Part shown: positions 45,939 through 55,909 of the stretch, piece after piece | How the letters are laid out: each line of letters begins with the position of its first letter | Numbering within the stretch: the first letter of the stretch is position 1 | Program-made: the position numbers and the translations under genes | The notes under the pieces: generated by a model | The model's database searches: none | Told to the model about the DNA's origin: nothing | The model's input: only the letters and a program-made list of their open reading frames with translations | Assembly (NCBI GenBank): GCA_016714785.1 | Contig: JADKCC010000002.1 | Span: forward strand, 888,804-952,803 | DNA length: 64,000 bases | Direction: 5' to 3' | Source of the DNA: Saprospiraceae bacterium | Lineage (GTDB): Bacteria > Bacteroidota > Bacteroidia > Chitinophagales > Saprospiraceae

Positions 45939-46112
45939 GGAGCTAATTTTAAATATGACAGCACGAAAATAGAACTTTGCTTTGAAAAGCTATATACCTT
46001 TATTAATAAAATTATTTAAACTAATAAGTGACTTAACCAATACAATGACTTTTATTGATTAAATCTATTTTATTTTGAACAAACTAAATACAAATATTTA
46101 TGTTAGAATCAG

Positions 46113-46120
46113 TAAATTTG
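46113..46120 (+). promoter_or_regulatory. Putative -7 element (TAAATTTG) of aconitase gene
   Basis: Matches TAnnTTTG, 30 nt before the ATG. No good -33 TTTG at standard spacing. Confidence 0.45.
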
Positions 46121-46150
46121 CGCTCTTAATAAATATAAATTTAATCGATT

Positions 46151-48424
46151 ATGGCTTTTGATATAGAAATGATAAAGGCATCTTATAGTGCTTTTCCAGC
46201 AAAAATAGAAGCAGCTAGAAGAGTTTTGGGCAGACCATTGACTCTTTCTGAGAAAATTTTGTACGCTCACCTGCATGCTGACTCTCCTTTGCAAGATTAT
46301 AAAAGAGGAAAAGACTATGTATTTTTTGCGCCCGACCGTGTTGCCATGCAAGACGCTACAGCTCAGATGGCATTATTGCAATTTATGACTGCGGGAAGAT
46401 CAAAAGTCGCTGTACCAAGTACTGTCCATTGCGACCATTTGATACAAGCTAAAATAAATGCTGATGTAGATTTAAAAGGAGCACTAGATACTAATTCTGA
46501 AGTGTTTGATTTTTTACAATCGATCTCCAATAAGTATGGTATAGGATTTTGGAAGCCAGGTGCTGGTATTATACATCAGGTAGTGTTAGAAAATTATGCA
46601 TTTCCTGGAGGAATGATGATTGGCACTGATTCTCATACAGTCAATGCAGGTGGATTAGGTATGGTAGCCATAGGAGTGGGAGGTGCAGATGCTGTAGATG
46701 TCATGGCTGGTATGGCTTGGGAACTTAAAATGCCTAAACTCATAGGTATTAAACTGACTGGAAAGCTCAGCGGATGGTCATCACCCAAAGATGTGATTTT
46801 AAAAGTGGCTGGCATTCTTACAGTAAAAGGTGGTACAGGCGCAATAGTAGAGTATTTTGGTGAAGGTGCACAATCAATGTCTTGTACTGGAAAGGGTACG
46901 ATTTGCAATATGGGTGCTGAAATAGGCGCAACCACATCTACTTTTGGATATGATGCCAGTATGTCGAGATATTTGGCTTCTACGGGTAGGTCAGATGTCG
47001 CTCAATATGCAGATGCCATTGCAGAGCACTTGACTGCTGATGCAGAATGTTATGCGGATCCTACTAAATATTTTGATCAGGTAATCGAAATAAATTTATC
47101 AGAGTTGGAACCACATATCAATGGTCCTTTTACACCAGATTTAGCTACACCAATATCACAGATGAAAGCAGTATTGGCTGATAAAGGGAAGGAATGGCCT
47201 GTAGAAGTAAAGGTTGGGTTGATAGGATCATGCACCAATTCTTCTTATGAGGATATTTCCAGAGCTGCATCCGTGGCTACTCAAGCATTGGATAAAAATT
47301 TAAAAACCAAAGCTGAATTTACTATCACTCCTGGTTCCGAACAAGTGCGCTTTACTATAGAAAGGGATGGCTTTATAGATACCTTTGACAAAATTGGTGC
47401 AGCTGTTTTCTCTAATGCTTGCGGACCTTGTATCGGCCAATGGGATAGATTCGGAGCAGATAAAAAAGAGAAAAATACAATTATACATTCGTTCAACAGG
47501 AATTTCTCCAAAAGAGCAGATGGAAACCCTAATACACATGCTTTTGTAGCATCTCCAGAAATAGTTACGGCTATAGCACTTGCTGGAAGATTGGATTTCA
47601 ATCCGATCACTGATACATTGATTAATGAAAATGGTGAGGCTGTAATGCTAGATGAGCCAACAGGTATGGAATTACCTCCATTGGGTTTTGCTGTTGAAGA
47701 TGCTGGATTTATAGCTCCTGCTGAAGACGGAAGTGGTGTAGAAGTAAAAGTTGCACCTAATTCGGATAGATTGCAATTATTAGAGCCTTTTATTCCTATC
47801 AATGCAGATCAATTAAATGATATGCGTATTTTGATCAAAGCAAAAGGTAAGTGTACAACAGATCATATTTCTATGGCAGGTCCATGGTTGACTTACAGAG
47901 GTCACCTTGAAAATATAGCTAATAATACACTAATAGGAGCGGTCAATGCATTTAATGATGAGACCAATAAAGTTTTAAATATTGCAGCAGGAGAATATAT
48001 GCCTGTCCCAGACTCTGGGCGGACATATCAAAAAGCAGGAATAGGGACAATCGTCTTTGGAGAGGAAAATTATGGAGAAGGGTCATCACGTGAGCACGCT
48101 GCTATGCAACCAAGATATCTAGGTGTAAAAGCTGTAATGGTCAAATCATTTGCAAGAATCCATGAAACCAACCTCAAAAAACAAGGTATGTTGGCTTTAA
48201 CATTTGCAAATCCTGGGGATTATGATAAGATTAGACAGGATGATAGCGTATCAATCATTGGCTTTGATGAAATGGCTCCTGCTAAAAACCTAATCATAAA
48301 GTTGGGACATGCGGATGGAAGTGAAGATAAAATCGAAGCTGCGCATACTTATAATCAAGCGCAAATCGACTGGATCAAATGGGGCTCCGCTTTAAATCAA
48401 ATCAGAGCTGAACTTAACAAATAA
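46151..48424 (+). CDS. acnA: Aconitate hydratase
   Basis: 757 residues. It isomerises citrate to isocitrate through cis-aconitate in the TCA cycle and needs a [4Fe-4S] cluster. The three cluster cysteines are visible: Cys361 in IGSCTNSS and Cys424/Cys427 in NACGPC. Other family marks are IGTDSHTVNAGGLG, and in the C-terminal swivel domain GEENYGEGSSREHAAM. The length is like that of the mitochondrial-type aconitases (about 750-780), shorter than the IRP/AcnA type of about 900, so another naming scheme may be used. It stands alone with a promoter and terminator. Confidence 0.97.
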   Translation: MAFDIEMIKASYSAFPAKIEAARRVLGRPLTLSEKILYAHLHADSPLQDYKRGKDYVFFAPDRVAMQDATAQMALLQFMTAGRSKVAVPSTVHCDHLIQAKINADVDLKGALDTNSEVFDFLQSISNKYGIGFWKPGAGIIHQVVLENYAFPGGMMIGTDSHTVNAGGLGMVAIGVGGADAVDVMAGMAWELKMPKLIGIKLTGKLSGWSSPKDVILKVAGILTVKGGTGAIVEYFGEGAQSMSCTGKGTICNMGAEIGATTSTFGYDASMSRYLASTGRSDVAQYADAIAEHLTADAECYADPTKYFDQVIEINLSELEPHINGPFTPDLATPISQMKAVLADKGKEWPVEVKVGLIGSCTNSSYEDISRAASVATQALDKNLKTKAEFTITPGSEQVRFTIERDGFIDTFDKIGAAVFSNACGPCIGQWDRFGADKKEKNTIIHSFNRNFSKRADGNPNTHAFVASPEIVTAIALAGRLDFNPITDTLINENGEAVMLDEPTGMELPPLGFAVEDAGFIAPAEDGSGVEVKVAPNSDRLQLLEPFIPINADQLNDMRILIKAKGKCTTDHISMAGPWLTYRGHLENIANNTLIGAVNAFNDETNKVLNIAAGEYMPVPDSGRTYQKAGIGTIVFGEENYGEGSSREHAAMQPRYLGVKAVMVKSFARIHETNLKKQGMLALTFANPGDYDKIRQDDSVSIIGFDEMAPAKNLIIKLGHADGSEDKIEAAHTYNQAQIDWIKWGSALNQIRAELNK

Positions 48425-48453
48425 TTTTAACATACATCATATTTAAAAATAGT

Positions 48454-48489
48454 GGAGGCATGAACTACTCGTGCCTCCTTTTCTTTTAA
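48454..48489 (+). terminator. Intrinsic terminator of aconitase gene
   Basis: GGAGGCA (48454-48460) pairs with TGCCTCC (48472-48478), followed by TTTTCTTTT. Confidence 0.85.
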
Positions 48490-48728
48490 ACCACATTCTA
48501 GTTTAAATTTTTCGTAGCTATACCTAACTTATTGATTATTTGTTATGAACAACCACATTCACAAGAAAGCTAAAACATATTAATAAATGGTTTTTTATTA
48601 TGAGATGATTTGATTTGAATCATCACCTTAATTACTTGAAACAGTAATCAAAAATAATTATAAAAATAATTAAGAAGATATAATCTCATATTATAAATAA
48701 ATGTAATATATTTGCCAAAATTTTAATA
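48490..48728 (+). promoter_or_regulatory. Intergenic region with putative pcm promoter
   Basis: About 240 bp, AT-rich. TATATTTG at 48707-48714 is a match to TAnnTTTG located 14 nt before the GTG start of the methyltransferase gene. Nothing else is recognised. Confidence 0.4.
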
Positions 48729-49412
48729 GTGGTAGATACTCATAGACATAGAGGACTCAGGCAACAATTAGTGCAAGAGCTTAAATTCAAAGGCATCAAA
48801 GATGATAGGATTTTAAACGCCTTTATGCAGATACCTCGTCACTACTTTTTAGAAAAAACATTTGCTGAATGGGCTTACAAAGATGTAGCCTTCCCTATAG
48901 ATGCTGACCAAACTATTTCGCAGCCATATACTGTAGCCATACAAACAAGTTTACTGGATATCAAACAAGGTGACAAAGTATTGGAGATAGGTACTGGGTC
49001 AGGTTTTCAAGCATGTGTTTTAAATTTTATAGGTGCCAAAGTTTATACCATCGAACGTCAAAAAACGCTTTATGATAAAACAGAAAAATTTCTACATCAA
49101 ATAGGTTTTGGAACTGTCCGTACTTTATTCGGTGACGGATATGAAGGTTCCCCAAGATTTGCCCCGTTTGACAAAATATTAGTAACAGCTGGAGCTACTG
49201 AAATTCCAGTCAAACTAATAGATCAGCTCAAACCTAATGGTGTCATGGTCATTCCACTGGGCGAAGGAAATACCCAAAAGATGCTTAAAATTACTAAAAA
49301 CGAAAATGGCGGTCTTGAAAGAGAAAATTTTGGTGATTTTAGTTTTGTGCCCTTCTTAAAAGGTGTAAATAATTTTGTGAATACTTCAAAGCAAATCCAT
49401 CAAACGCTTTAA
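48729..49412 (+). CDS. pcm: Protein-L-isoaspartate O-methyltransferase
   Basis: 227 residues, starting at GTG (no ATG with a suitable position exists). SAM-binding motif I is VLEIGTGSGFQA, preceded by the family-specific ISQPYTVAIQ. VTAGATEIPVKLIDQLKPNG follows. The enzyme methylates L-isoaspartyl residues so that aged proteins can be repaired. Its 3' end overlaps the 3' end of the convergent glycosyltransferase gene by 27 nt. Confidence 0.94.
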   Translation: MVDTHRHRGLRQQLVQELKFKGIKDDRILNAFMQIPRHYFLEKTFAEWAYKDVAFPIDADQTISQPYTVAIQTSLLDIKQGDKVLEIGTGSGFQACVLNFIGAKVYTIERQKTLYDKTEKFLHQIGFGTVRTLFGDGYEGSPRFAPFDKILVTAGATEIPVKLIDQLKPNGVMVIPLGEGNTQKMLKITKNENGGLERENFGDFSFVPFLKGVNNFVNTSKQIHQTL

Positions 49413-50486
49413 TTTGACAGTTTCATTTTGCCATTGATATTTTTGCATAGCTTTGGCACATTCTTTTCTCTTATAATCCAAAGCTCCTGTATCATTGACT
49501 AGTTGATTTATTTGATCAGCAAGATGAGATGGCGATAGATTACTTAGCATATATCCTACATCAAACTCATTGATGATACGCTCATATTCTGGAAACTTCA
49601 TATTGATCGAAGGGACACCTGCATGCATGTAATCAAAAAACTTGTTGGCCAAGGAGTAATAATAATTTTCACTATTGCCATCTAATAGATTGAGTCCCAA
49701 AAGTGCACCAGATGTCAATTTTTTAAGTGCAGCTGGAGATTGCCATCCTTTAAATATTATCTTATTGCTAAGGTGAAGACTTTCTGTCCTACGCCTTAGT
49801 TCACGGCTTAAATCTCCTTCCCCAGCTATCACTAATGTCACCACTGAAATATGTTGCATAGCATCTATCATTTCCTCCAAACCTCTACCTTTATTCAAAA
49901 CACCTTGATAAAGAATATATTGATTAGCTTGAACAGTGATTTGTTCTTTCGGTTCATAAAGAGGAACATTGTAGATACTATAAAAAGGGATTTTAAATTT
50001 TTGCGAAAACAATGTTGCCAAACTCTCATTGACCGTGATGGCCAAATTTGCATGAGGAATACAGATATTTTCTATAAAATCCCATATTTTTTTTATCATT
50101 GGCTTATCTTTCAATTCGGGTACTTCTGTAAAGTATTCATGCGCATCAAAAAACATTTTTTTACTCTTTATAAGGTTTACCAAGGTACAAGGCAAAATGG
50201 TATCGGTATCCACTGAGTAGATTATATCTTGATGATGTGTCAATAAGTACCACCACAATCTTACGTTATATTCAGCATAAAAGAATGCCCCTTTCTGAAA
50301 AAAACACGAAATTCTTTTTTGACTAAATGGCAAGTTCAACAATTGTTCGGAATCCAGTTTAGCTCTTCCAATCAATAAAATCTCATAGCCAAAATCTGTC
50401 AAAGTATTGCATATACGGTGCATACGTTGATCTTGATTGAGATCATTTGTAACCGTACAGTGTATAATTTTATTACTATTTTTCAA
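49386..50486 (-). CDS. Family 4-type glycosyltransferase
   Basis: 366 residues with the GT-B two-domain plan. The N-terminus lacks a signal. The C-terminal domain carries YQGVLNKGRGLEEMIDAM, VIAGEGDLS and the donor-site region with LGLNLLDGNSENYYYSLANKFFDYMHAGVP, typical of GT4 enzymes, including a glutamate near the usual EX7E position. The nucleotide-sugar donor and the acceptor are unknown. Its start overlaps the recQ stop by 4 nt (ATGA), so it is translationally coupled to recQ. No glycan-cluster genes are nearby. Confidence 0.85.
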   Translation of the reverse strand: MKNSNKIIHCTVTNDLNQDQRMHRICNTLTDFGYEILLIGRAKLDSEQLLNLPFSQKRISCFFQKGAFFYAEYNVRLWWYLLTHHQDIIYSVDTDTILPCTLVNLIKSKKMFFDAHEYFTEVPELKDKPMIKKIWDFIENICIPHANLAITVNESLATLFSQKFKIPFYSIYNVPLYEPKEQITVQANQYILYQGVLNKGRGLEEMIDAMQHISVVTLVIAGEGDLSRELRRRTESLHLSNKIIFKGWQSPAALKKLTSGALLGLNLLDGNSENYYYSLANKFFDYMHAGVPSINMKFPEYERIINEFDVGYMLSNLSPSHLADQINQLVNDTGALDYKRKECAKAMQKYQWQNETVKLKRLMDLL

Positions 50487-52387
50487 TGCCTTAAAGAGAT
50501 TAAACCAGAATTTGCAATTGTAATAAGTTGCTCAGATTCGAAATCTCTCAACGCTTTTACTATCCTTTTCCTTTTGTTAAACGGGTATATATTTGTATAT
50601 GATTTGACATCCATCGCTCTGATTTGCAATGTTTTGGTAAGATGTTCCCATATCTTTTGAAGCTCTTCGGGATTCAAAGTATTTTGAGCTGCGCCGAGAC
50701 AAATATCACATTTACCACAAGGCTTCCCTGTTTCCCCAAAGTATTCTACAATTATTTTTTGACGGCATTCATTTTCATTTACTAGCATTTTGAGCATTGC
50801 TTTCAATCGGTCTTCTGCCATTTTTTTTCTCTGAAAATAGGATTTTTTATCTATACCAAAATACTCTTGTTTAGGTCTCTCCCGAGTAAATGTAATCTGA
50901 GGCTCACTTGCCCTTGGTATATAAGCTATGATGCCTTCTGCTTTCAATATATGAATATAATGTACCAGCATTGTTTCTTCTATATGTAATTCTTTGGCTA
51001 CTCTACCTTCATCTATCTTGACAAAATCTATAAATAGTCCTTCATATTTACGCAAAAGATGTATAAGTATTTTACTTTTTTCTGAAGGGTATTGCTGCAA
51101 AAATTCAAGGTCTTGCTGATCTCCCAGAATCATTATTTTTGATGGTTCTTTAAAAGCTTCAGAAAATGTGACCCAACCTTCTTTTTCGAGGATATTCAGT
51201 ATGTGGTAAACTTTTTTGACATGGATGTTTACATATTCTGCAAAGTCCAAAATATGAAATTCGTATGTTTCCATCATACCTGATCCATAAGCTACTTTAC
51301 AATACCTACACAAACGATCATATACAGAACTTATTATTTCTAAGGAAGGAAATTGGTCATTAAAATTGGTCTGTGAAGCTGTAATATCACTGTCATCAAT
51401 GATGGTCACTGCATAAGATTCCTTGCCATCTCGACCTGCTCTACCAGCTTCTTGATAATATTCTTCAATACTAGGAGCGATATCTAAATGTATAACTAAT
51501 CTTACATCAGGTTTGTCTATTCCCATTCCAAAAGCATTGGTAGAGACTATGATTCTGACGCGATTGGTCATCCAAGCTTGTTGGTTTTTCTCTCTTATAT
51601 TTTTGTCCATACCTCCATGATACGACACACTTGTTATTCCATTGTGGGTAAGCCATTGTACAATTTCCATAGTCTCTTTACGATTTCTTACATAAATGAT
51701 ACAACAACCTTTTACACGTGATAATATCCTAATAATTTCGTCATATTTATCTTCTGTTTGAATGATAGTTAACCCTAAATTATCGCGATAAAAACTCTTT
51801 TTGAATATTGTTGGAGTTTTTAAAATTAGTTTTTCAGCTATATCTTTGAGGACTTGAGGTGTAGCTGTAGCCGTCAGTGCAATCATCGGTGCATCAGGAT
51901 GTATCTCTCTAACCAAAGGTATGTTAAAATAAGAAGGCCTAAAATCATATCCCCACTGGGAGATACAATGAGCTTCATCTATGGCAATAAGACTTAATTT
52001 TACTTTTGCAAGTCGAGTCATAAATAACTCAGAACCAATTCTTTCGGGTGAAACATATAGTATTTTTAAATCACCAAATACAAAACTATCCAAAATAGCA
52101 TCTATTTCTTTAAAATGCAAATTGGAATTTAGCGATCTAGCTATAATACCTTTTGCAAATAGATTGTCCACTTGATCTTGCATCAAAGCTATCAAAGGTG
52201 AAATGACAAGCGTTTTGCCCTTTAGCATCAAAGCGGGAACTTGAAAACAGAGTGACTTTCCGCCACCTGTAGGTAAAAGTGCAATAGTATCTTTCTGCCT
52301 TAATACAGAGTCTATGATCAAATCCTGAGGTGGTCTGAATTCATCAAAGCCCCAATATTGTTTTAGTATGGCTTTACTCTCTTCCAA
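50483..52387 (-). CDS. recQ: RecQ-family ATP-dependent DNA helicase
   Basis: 634 residues. It contains the Walker A motif LLPTGGGKS (about 38-45), the DEAH box (137-140), motif VI QEAGRAGRDG, and the RecQ zinc-binding domain with cysteines in CRYCKV and CGKCDIC. It unwinds DNA 3' to 5' for recombination repair. The C-terminal part ends with a winged-helix-like segment; I see no clear HRDC domain, and the length is within the range of the Bacteroidota paralogues. It precedes the glycosyltransferase gene with a 4-nt overlap and follows the PorG-like gene closely. Confidence 0.95.
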   Translation of the reverse strand: MEESKAILKQYWGFDEFRPPQDLIIDSVLRQKDTIALLPTGGGKSLCFQVPALMLKGKTLVISPLIALMQDQVDNLFAKGIIARSLNSNLHFKEIDAILDSFVFGDLKILYVSPERIGSELFMTRLAKVKLSLIAIDEAHCISQWGYDFRPSYFNIPLVREIHPDAPMIALTATATPQVLKDIAEKLILKTPTIFKKSFYRDNLGLTIIQTEDKYDEIIRILSRVKGCCIIYVRNRKETMEIVQWLTHNGITSVSYHGGMDKNIREKNQQAWMTNRVRIIVSTNAFGMGIDKPDVRLVIHLDIAPSIEEYYQEAGRAGRDGKESYAVTIIDDSDITASQTNFNDQFPSLEIISSVYDRLCRYCKVAYGSGMMETYEFHILDFAEYVNIHVKKVYHILNILEKEGWVTFSEAFKEPSKIMILGDQQDLEFLQQYPSEKSKILIHLLRKYEGLFIDFVKIDEGRVAKELHIEETMLVHYIHILKAEGIIAYIPRASEPQITFTRERPKQEYFGIDKKSYFQRKKMAEDRLKAMLKMLVNENECRQKIIVEYFGETGKPCGKCDICLGAAQNTLNPEELQKIWEHLTKTLQIRAMDVKSYTNIYPFNKRKRIVKALRDFESEQLITIANSGLISLRH

Positions 52388-52400
52388 TCCCTACGTTTAT

Positions 52401-53285
52401 CTAATTAAACGTAGGACATATTACTTTGTTGCCTCGAGCAAATCTTCTCTTACCTTTATGGTCAGTAAACATAAAATTGAGTGTTACCATGGACATAACA
52501 TAGTAATCATCTACTTTTGCTCCTCCACGCTGACTTCCTGTTGGTACACGCACGGGATCTGGCTGACCCAAATATTCATTAAATCTATTACTTAGCTGCG
52601 CAGAAAGAGTCCCTGCAGATTCTGATAATTCATCATAATTGATATAGATAGTACTAATATCGTCAATATAATCAGTAAATGATCTCCTTATCACTACTTC
52701 AAAGCCAAGATTAATAGTTTCTGTTAGGATGAATTTTGCCCCAAGACCAAAAGGAATTGATAAACTATTCAAATTATATTTTTTTGGCCTACCCAACGTA
52801 CCTTGACCCTCTGTGCCTAAAGGCTGCAATCTTACTTCCCTACCTTGAAAAATGGTAGTTGGATCAAAACGAAATGCGGCAATACCCGCTGTAAGATAAG
52901 GTGCAAAAAACCTAGCTCCAGGCTCCGTATCAAAACCAAGCAAATATAGCTCACCCATCAAAGCAAGTTCTTTTATTGATGATTTAAAACTGAGATTTCT
53001 TTGCAACTGCCATTCCAAATCTGAATACTTGTCATTGCCCTTAAAAGTACCATAAGTAAAAGTTCCTCTCAATCCTAGCCTGTGACCCAACATATATCTG
53101 CCATGTATTTGGACACCTAAACCACTATTTCTATAAAGATTTGTAGTAAAAGAAGGCGCATTCAAGTCGCCCCAATAAGTAGTGGCACCAATTCCAATCC
53201 CTATATCAGAATATTGGGCACTATTTTTGTTTAATACAAATATACTAAATATTGTGATCCATACGAGCAAAGTGATGCTTTTCAT
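52401..53285 (-). CDS. Outer-membrane beta-barrel protein, PorG-like (DUF6089)
   Basis: 294 residues from ATG 53283-53285; the frame could start 9 codons earlier, but the signal peptide (MKSITLLVWITIFSIFVLNKNSAQ) begins here. The mature part starts DIGIGIGATTYWGDLN, characteristic of PorG-type barrels of the type IX secretion core, with alternating strands to the end. It should be in the outer membrane. It is 13 nt upstream of recQ on the same strand. Confidence 0.88.
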   Translation of the reverse strand: MKSITLLVWITIFSIFVLNKNSAQYSDIGIGIGATTYWGDLNAPSFTTNLYRNSGLGVQIHGRYMLGHRLGLRGTFTYGTFKGNDKYSDLEWQLQRNLSFKSSIKELALMGELYLLGFDTEPGARFFAPYLTAGIAAFRFDPTTIFQGREVRLQPLGTEGQGTLGRPKKYNLNSLSIPFGLGAKFILTETINLGFEVVIRRSFTDYIDDISTIYINYDELSESAGTLSAQLSNRFNEYLGQPDPVRVPTGSQRGGAKVDDYYVMSMVTLNFMFTDHKGKRRFARGNKVICPTFN

Positions 53286-53582
53286 CTTCTGAATTTTTAA
53301 ATGGATACTCATTTAGCTAACTAAAGCAAATGTTCCAATTGTTTCTTAATTTTGATAACCTAAAAAAATGAATCAAAAATGCGCAGACCGAATACGCTTA
53401 AATGATTTAAAAATAATAGTGTTATGGTGAAATATATTAACTATTTAAACCTTTTGACTATTATTTAACTTTACTATTATGTATTGTATTATATAGATAT
53501 TGATTTATTTTTTAACAAATCCAAACGATATATACTAAAACATTGTGCAAAAGTATGTATGTTTATTTAAATTTCATAACAC

Positions 53583-55246
53583 ATGAATAGATTTTTTAAT
53601 GTATTAGTTGTTTTTTTTGTAGGGTTTACAATTTTATCGGCTCAAACCCCAACTCCTAATGACTGGTATTATGGCAATCCTGGGGAAGGATACAATGGTA
53701 TTTCGATGCAAAAAGCATATCAAGAGTTCTTGAAAGATAAAAAAACAAAAACCGTAATTGTTGCAATCATTGATTCGGGAATTGATATAGAACATGAAGA
53801 TCTTGCAGCAAATATTTGGGTAAATCCTGGTGAAATACCAAATAACGGAATAGATGACGACAAAAACGGATACATAGATGATATACATGGGTGGAATTTT
53901 ATAGGTGGACCAAATGGTAAAAATGTAGGCCCAGACTCTTATGAAGCTACAAGAGTTTATGGTAGTTTAAAATATAAATATGACAAAGCCATACCATCTA
54001 ATCTCAACAAAAAAGACAAAGCTGAATATGAAACGTATGTGAGAGCTAAAGAAACAGTGGACAAAGAAATTGAAAAAGCCAAAGGTAGCCTTCAAAAGTT
54101 GGACAATGTAGAAATGAAAGTGATGGCTGCCTTTGACGCATTGGCAATAGCCTTAGGTGATAATTCTTTTACTAGTGAAAATGTAAATACTATAGAAACT
54201 GGCGATAGTCAAGAGTTGACTATGGCAAAAACATTGGCACTACAATATCTTACAGATTCAGAACTAAAAGATGTGCCACAGTTGAAAGCAAAGATCAAAG
54301 ATGAGCTGAATGAAGATCGCAAAAATTATCAAAATAAATTAGATTTTGCATATAATGTAGATTTTGATCCACGTAAAACTATCGTTAAGGACAATTATAA
54401 TGACCCTACAGAAAAATATTATGGTAACAATGATGTAGAAGGTCCAGACCCTTTGCACGGTACACACGTAGGCGGTATAGTAGGAGCTGTGAGAAATAAT
54501 GAAATTGGAATGGATGGTGTAGCTTCTAATGTAAAATTGATGTCTGTAAGAGCTGTGCCAGATGGCGATGAAAGGGATAAAGACGTAGCAAATGCCATAA
54601 GATATGCTGTGGACAATGGCGCATCTGTAATTAACATGAGTTTTGGAAAGGCTTCGGCACTCACAAATACCTGGTAGATGAAGCCGTAAAATATGCTGCG
54701 GACAAAGATGTATTATTGGTACATGCGGCTGGTAATTCAGGACAGGATAATGATGTCACTCCTAACTTTCCAAATTCTACTTTCGAGAAAAAAAGCGGAT
54801 TCCTTTGCAAAAAGCATAAAATGGCAAAGAACTGGATAGAAGTGGGTGCTTTAAATTATAAAGATGGTGAAGATGCACCAGCTCCTTTTTCTAACTATGG
54901 ACAGAAAGGTGTAGATCTTTTTGCACCTGGTATGAAAATATATTCTACTATGCCAAACAATGAATATGCACCACTACAAGGTACAAGCATGGCAGCGCCT
55001 GTAGTAGCTGGTGTAGCTGCCACCATCAGATCGGTCTATCCATCTCTTACCGCTGATCAAGTTAAAGAAGCGATACTTAAAACAGTGACTCCTTTGTCTC
55101 AAGTTGTAAAATTGCCAGGTAGCAAAACAGACAAAGTGAGCTTCACCAAATTGAGTACAACTGGTGGTACTGTAAATTTAGATAAAGCATTGCAATATGC
55201 TTCAAAAATGAAAGGCAAAAAGAAGGTAAAAGAAATTAAAGCTTAA
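53583..55246 (+). CDS. S8-family subtilisin-like serine protease (one frameshift)
   Basis: About 554 residues after joining two frames. The signal peptide ends near LSAQ. The catalytic triad is complete: Asp in VAIIDSGIDIEHEDL (about residue 64), His in LHGTHVGG (about residue 297), and Ser in GTSMAAPVVAG. About 190 helical, charged residues are inserted between the Asp and His blocks, a feature of Bacteroidota subtilases. The break is at 54647-54649: AAAG instead of AAAAG; adding one A gives MSFGKGFGTHKYLVDEAVKYAADKD and continues into the second frame. No T9SS C-terminal sorting domain is visible, so the enzyme is probably periplasmic. Its target is unknown. Confidence 0.87.
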
Positions 55247-55275
55247 AATATTTTTTCAATTATTAAATTTAACCC

Positions 55276-55314
55276 AAGACCAATCGTACCCTAAGGTGCT
55301 TTTGGTCTTTTTTG
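55276..55314 (+). terminator. Intrinsic terminator after subtilase gene
   Basis: AAGACCAA (55276-55283) pairs with TTGGTCTT (55302-55309), with inner ACC/GGT pairing, followed by a T run. Confidence 0.75.
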
Positions 55315-55333
55315 TTATCTCTAAGATAATTTT

Positions 55334-55846
55334 ATGAATCATCTCCAATACCCAATAGGGAAATTCAAGTACAATATCGACAATAAAAATTACCAAGAAT
55401 GGATAGCTACAATCAATGGATTCCCAACAGCTGTTGAATCGCATTCTTTTAGGATGACCGAGCAACAACTAAATCTGCCTTATCGTCCTGAAGGATGGAC
55501 AGCAAAACAGTTAATACATCATCTTGCAGATAGTCATAGTCATGCACTTTTAAGATTTAAATCAGCACTTACTGAACATAAACCAACTATCAAACCATAC
55601 TTAGAAGCTGAATATGCACTATTGCCAGATTATAATCTACCTATAGATAGTGCCTTGATGATACTCAAAGGAGTTCATCTGAAATGGGTAAATCTTCTCG
55701 AAAATATGGCTGAAGATGATTATTCTAAAGGGTATTTCCATCCAGAAAGTGGACACTTTTTTACGATTCACAATGCCTTGGCCCTTTATGATTGGCATTG
55801 CAAGCATCATTTAGGCCATTTGGAAATATGCAGTAACAAAAAATAG
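55334..55846 (+). CDS. YfiT-type DinB-fold bacillithiol transferase-like protein
   Basis: 170 residues of a four-helix DinB-fold protein. The metal-binding histidines are present in LIHHLADSHSHA and in WHCKHHLGHLE near the C-terminus. The start LQYPIGKFKY matches the YfiT/BstA subfamily, which is annotated as bacillithiol or thiol S-transferases acting in detoxification. The true thiol cofactor in this organism is not known. It follows a terminator, so it may have its own promoter. Confidence 0.9.
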   Translation: MNHLQYPIGKFKYNIDNKNYQEWIATINGFPTAVESHSFRMTEQQLNLPYRPEGWTAKQLIHHLADSHSHALLRFKSALTEHKPTIKPYLEAEYALLPDYNLPIDSALMILKGVHLKWVNLLENMAEDDYSKGYFHPESGHFFTIHNALALYDWHCKHHLGHLEICSNKK

Positions 55847-55857
55847 GATAAAAAAAA

Positions 55858-55895
55858 AAGGCCACATTTCGCATAAAATGTGACCTTAAAATTTT
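55858..55895. terminator. Bidirectional terminator
   Basis: AAGGCCACATTT (55858-55869) pairs with AAATGTGACCTT (55876-55887). The A run on the left makes it a strong terminator for the minus-strand DUF4407 gene, and it can also stop the plus-strand gene. Confidence 0.8.
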
Positions 55896-55909
55896 ATTAT
55901 ATTTATTTA

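Noticed and set aside
47281..47802. Minus-strand frame of 173 codons inside the aconitase gene
   Set aside because: The plus strand encodes the aconitase cluster cysteines through this stretch; the antisense frame is a shadow.
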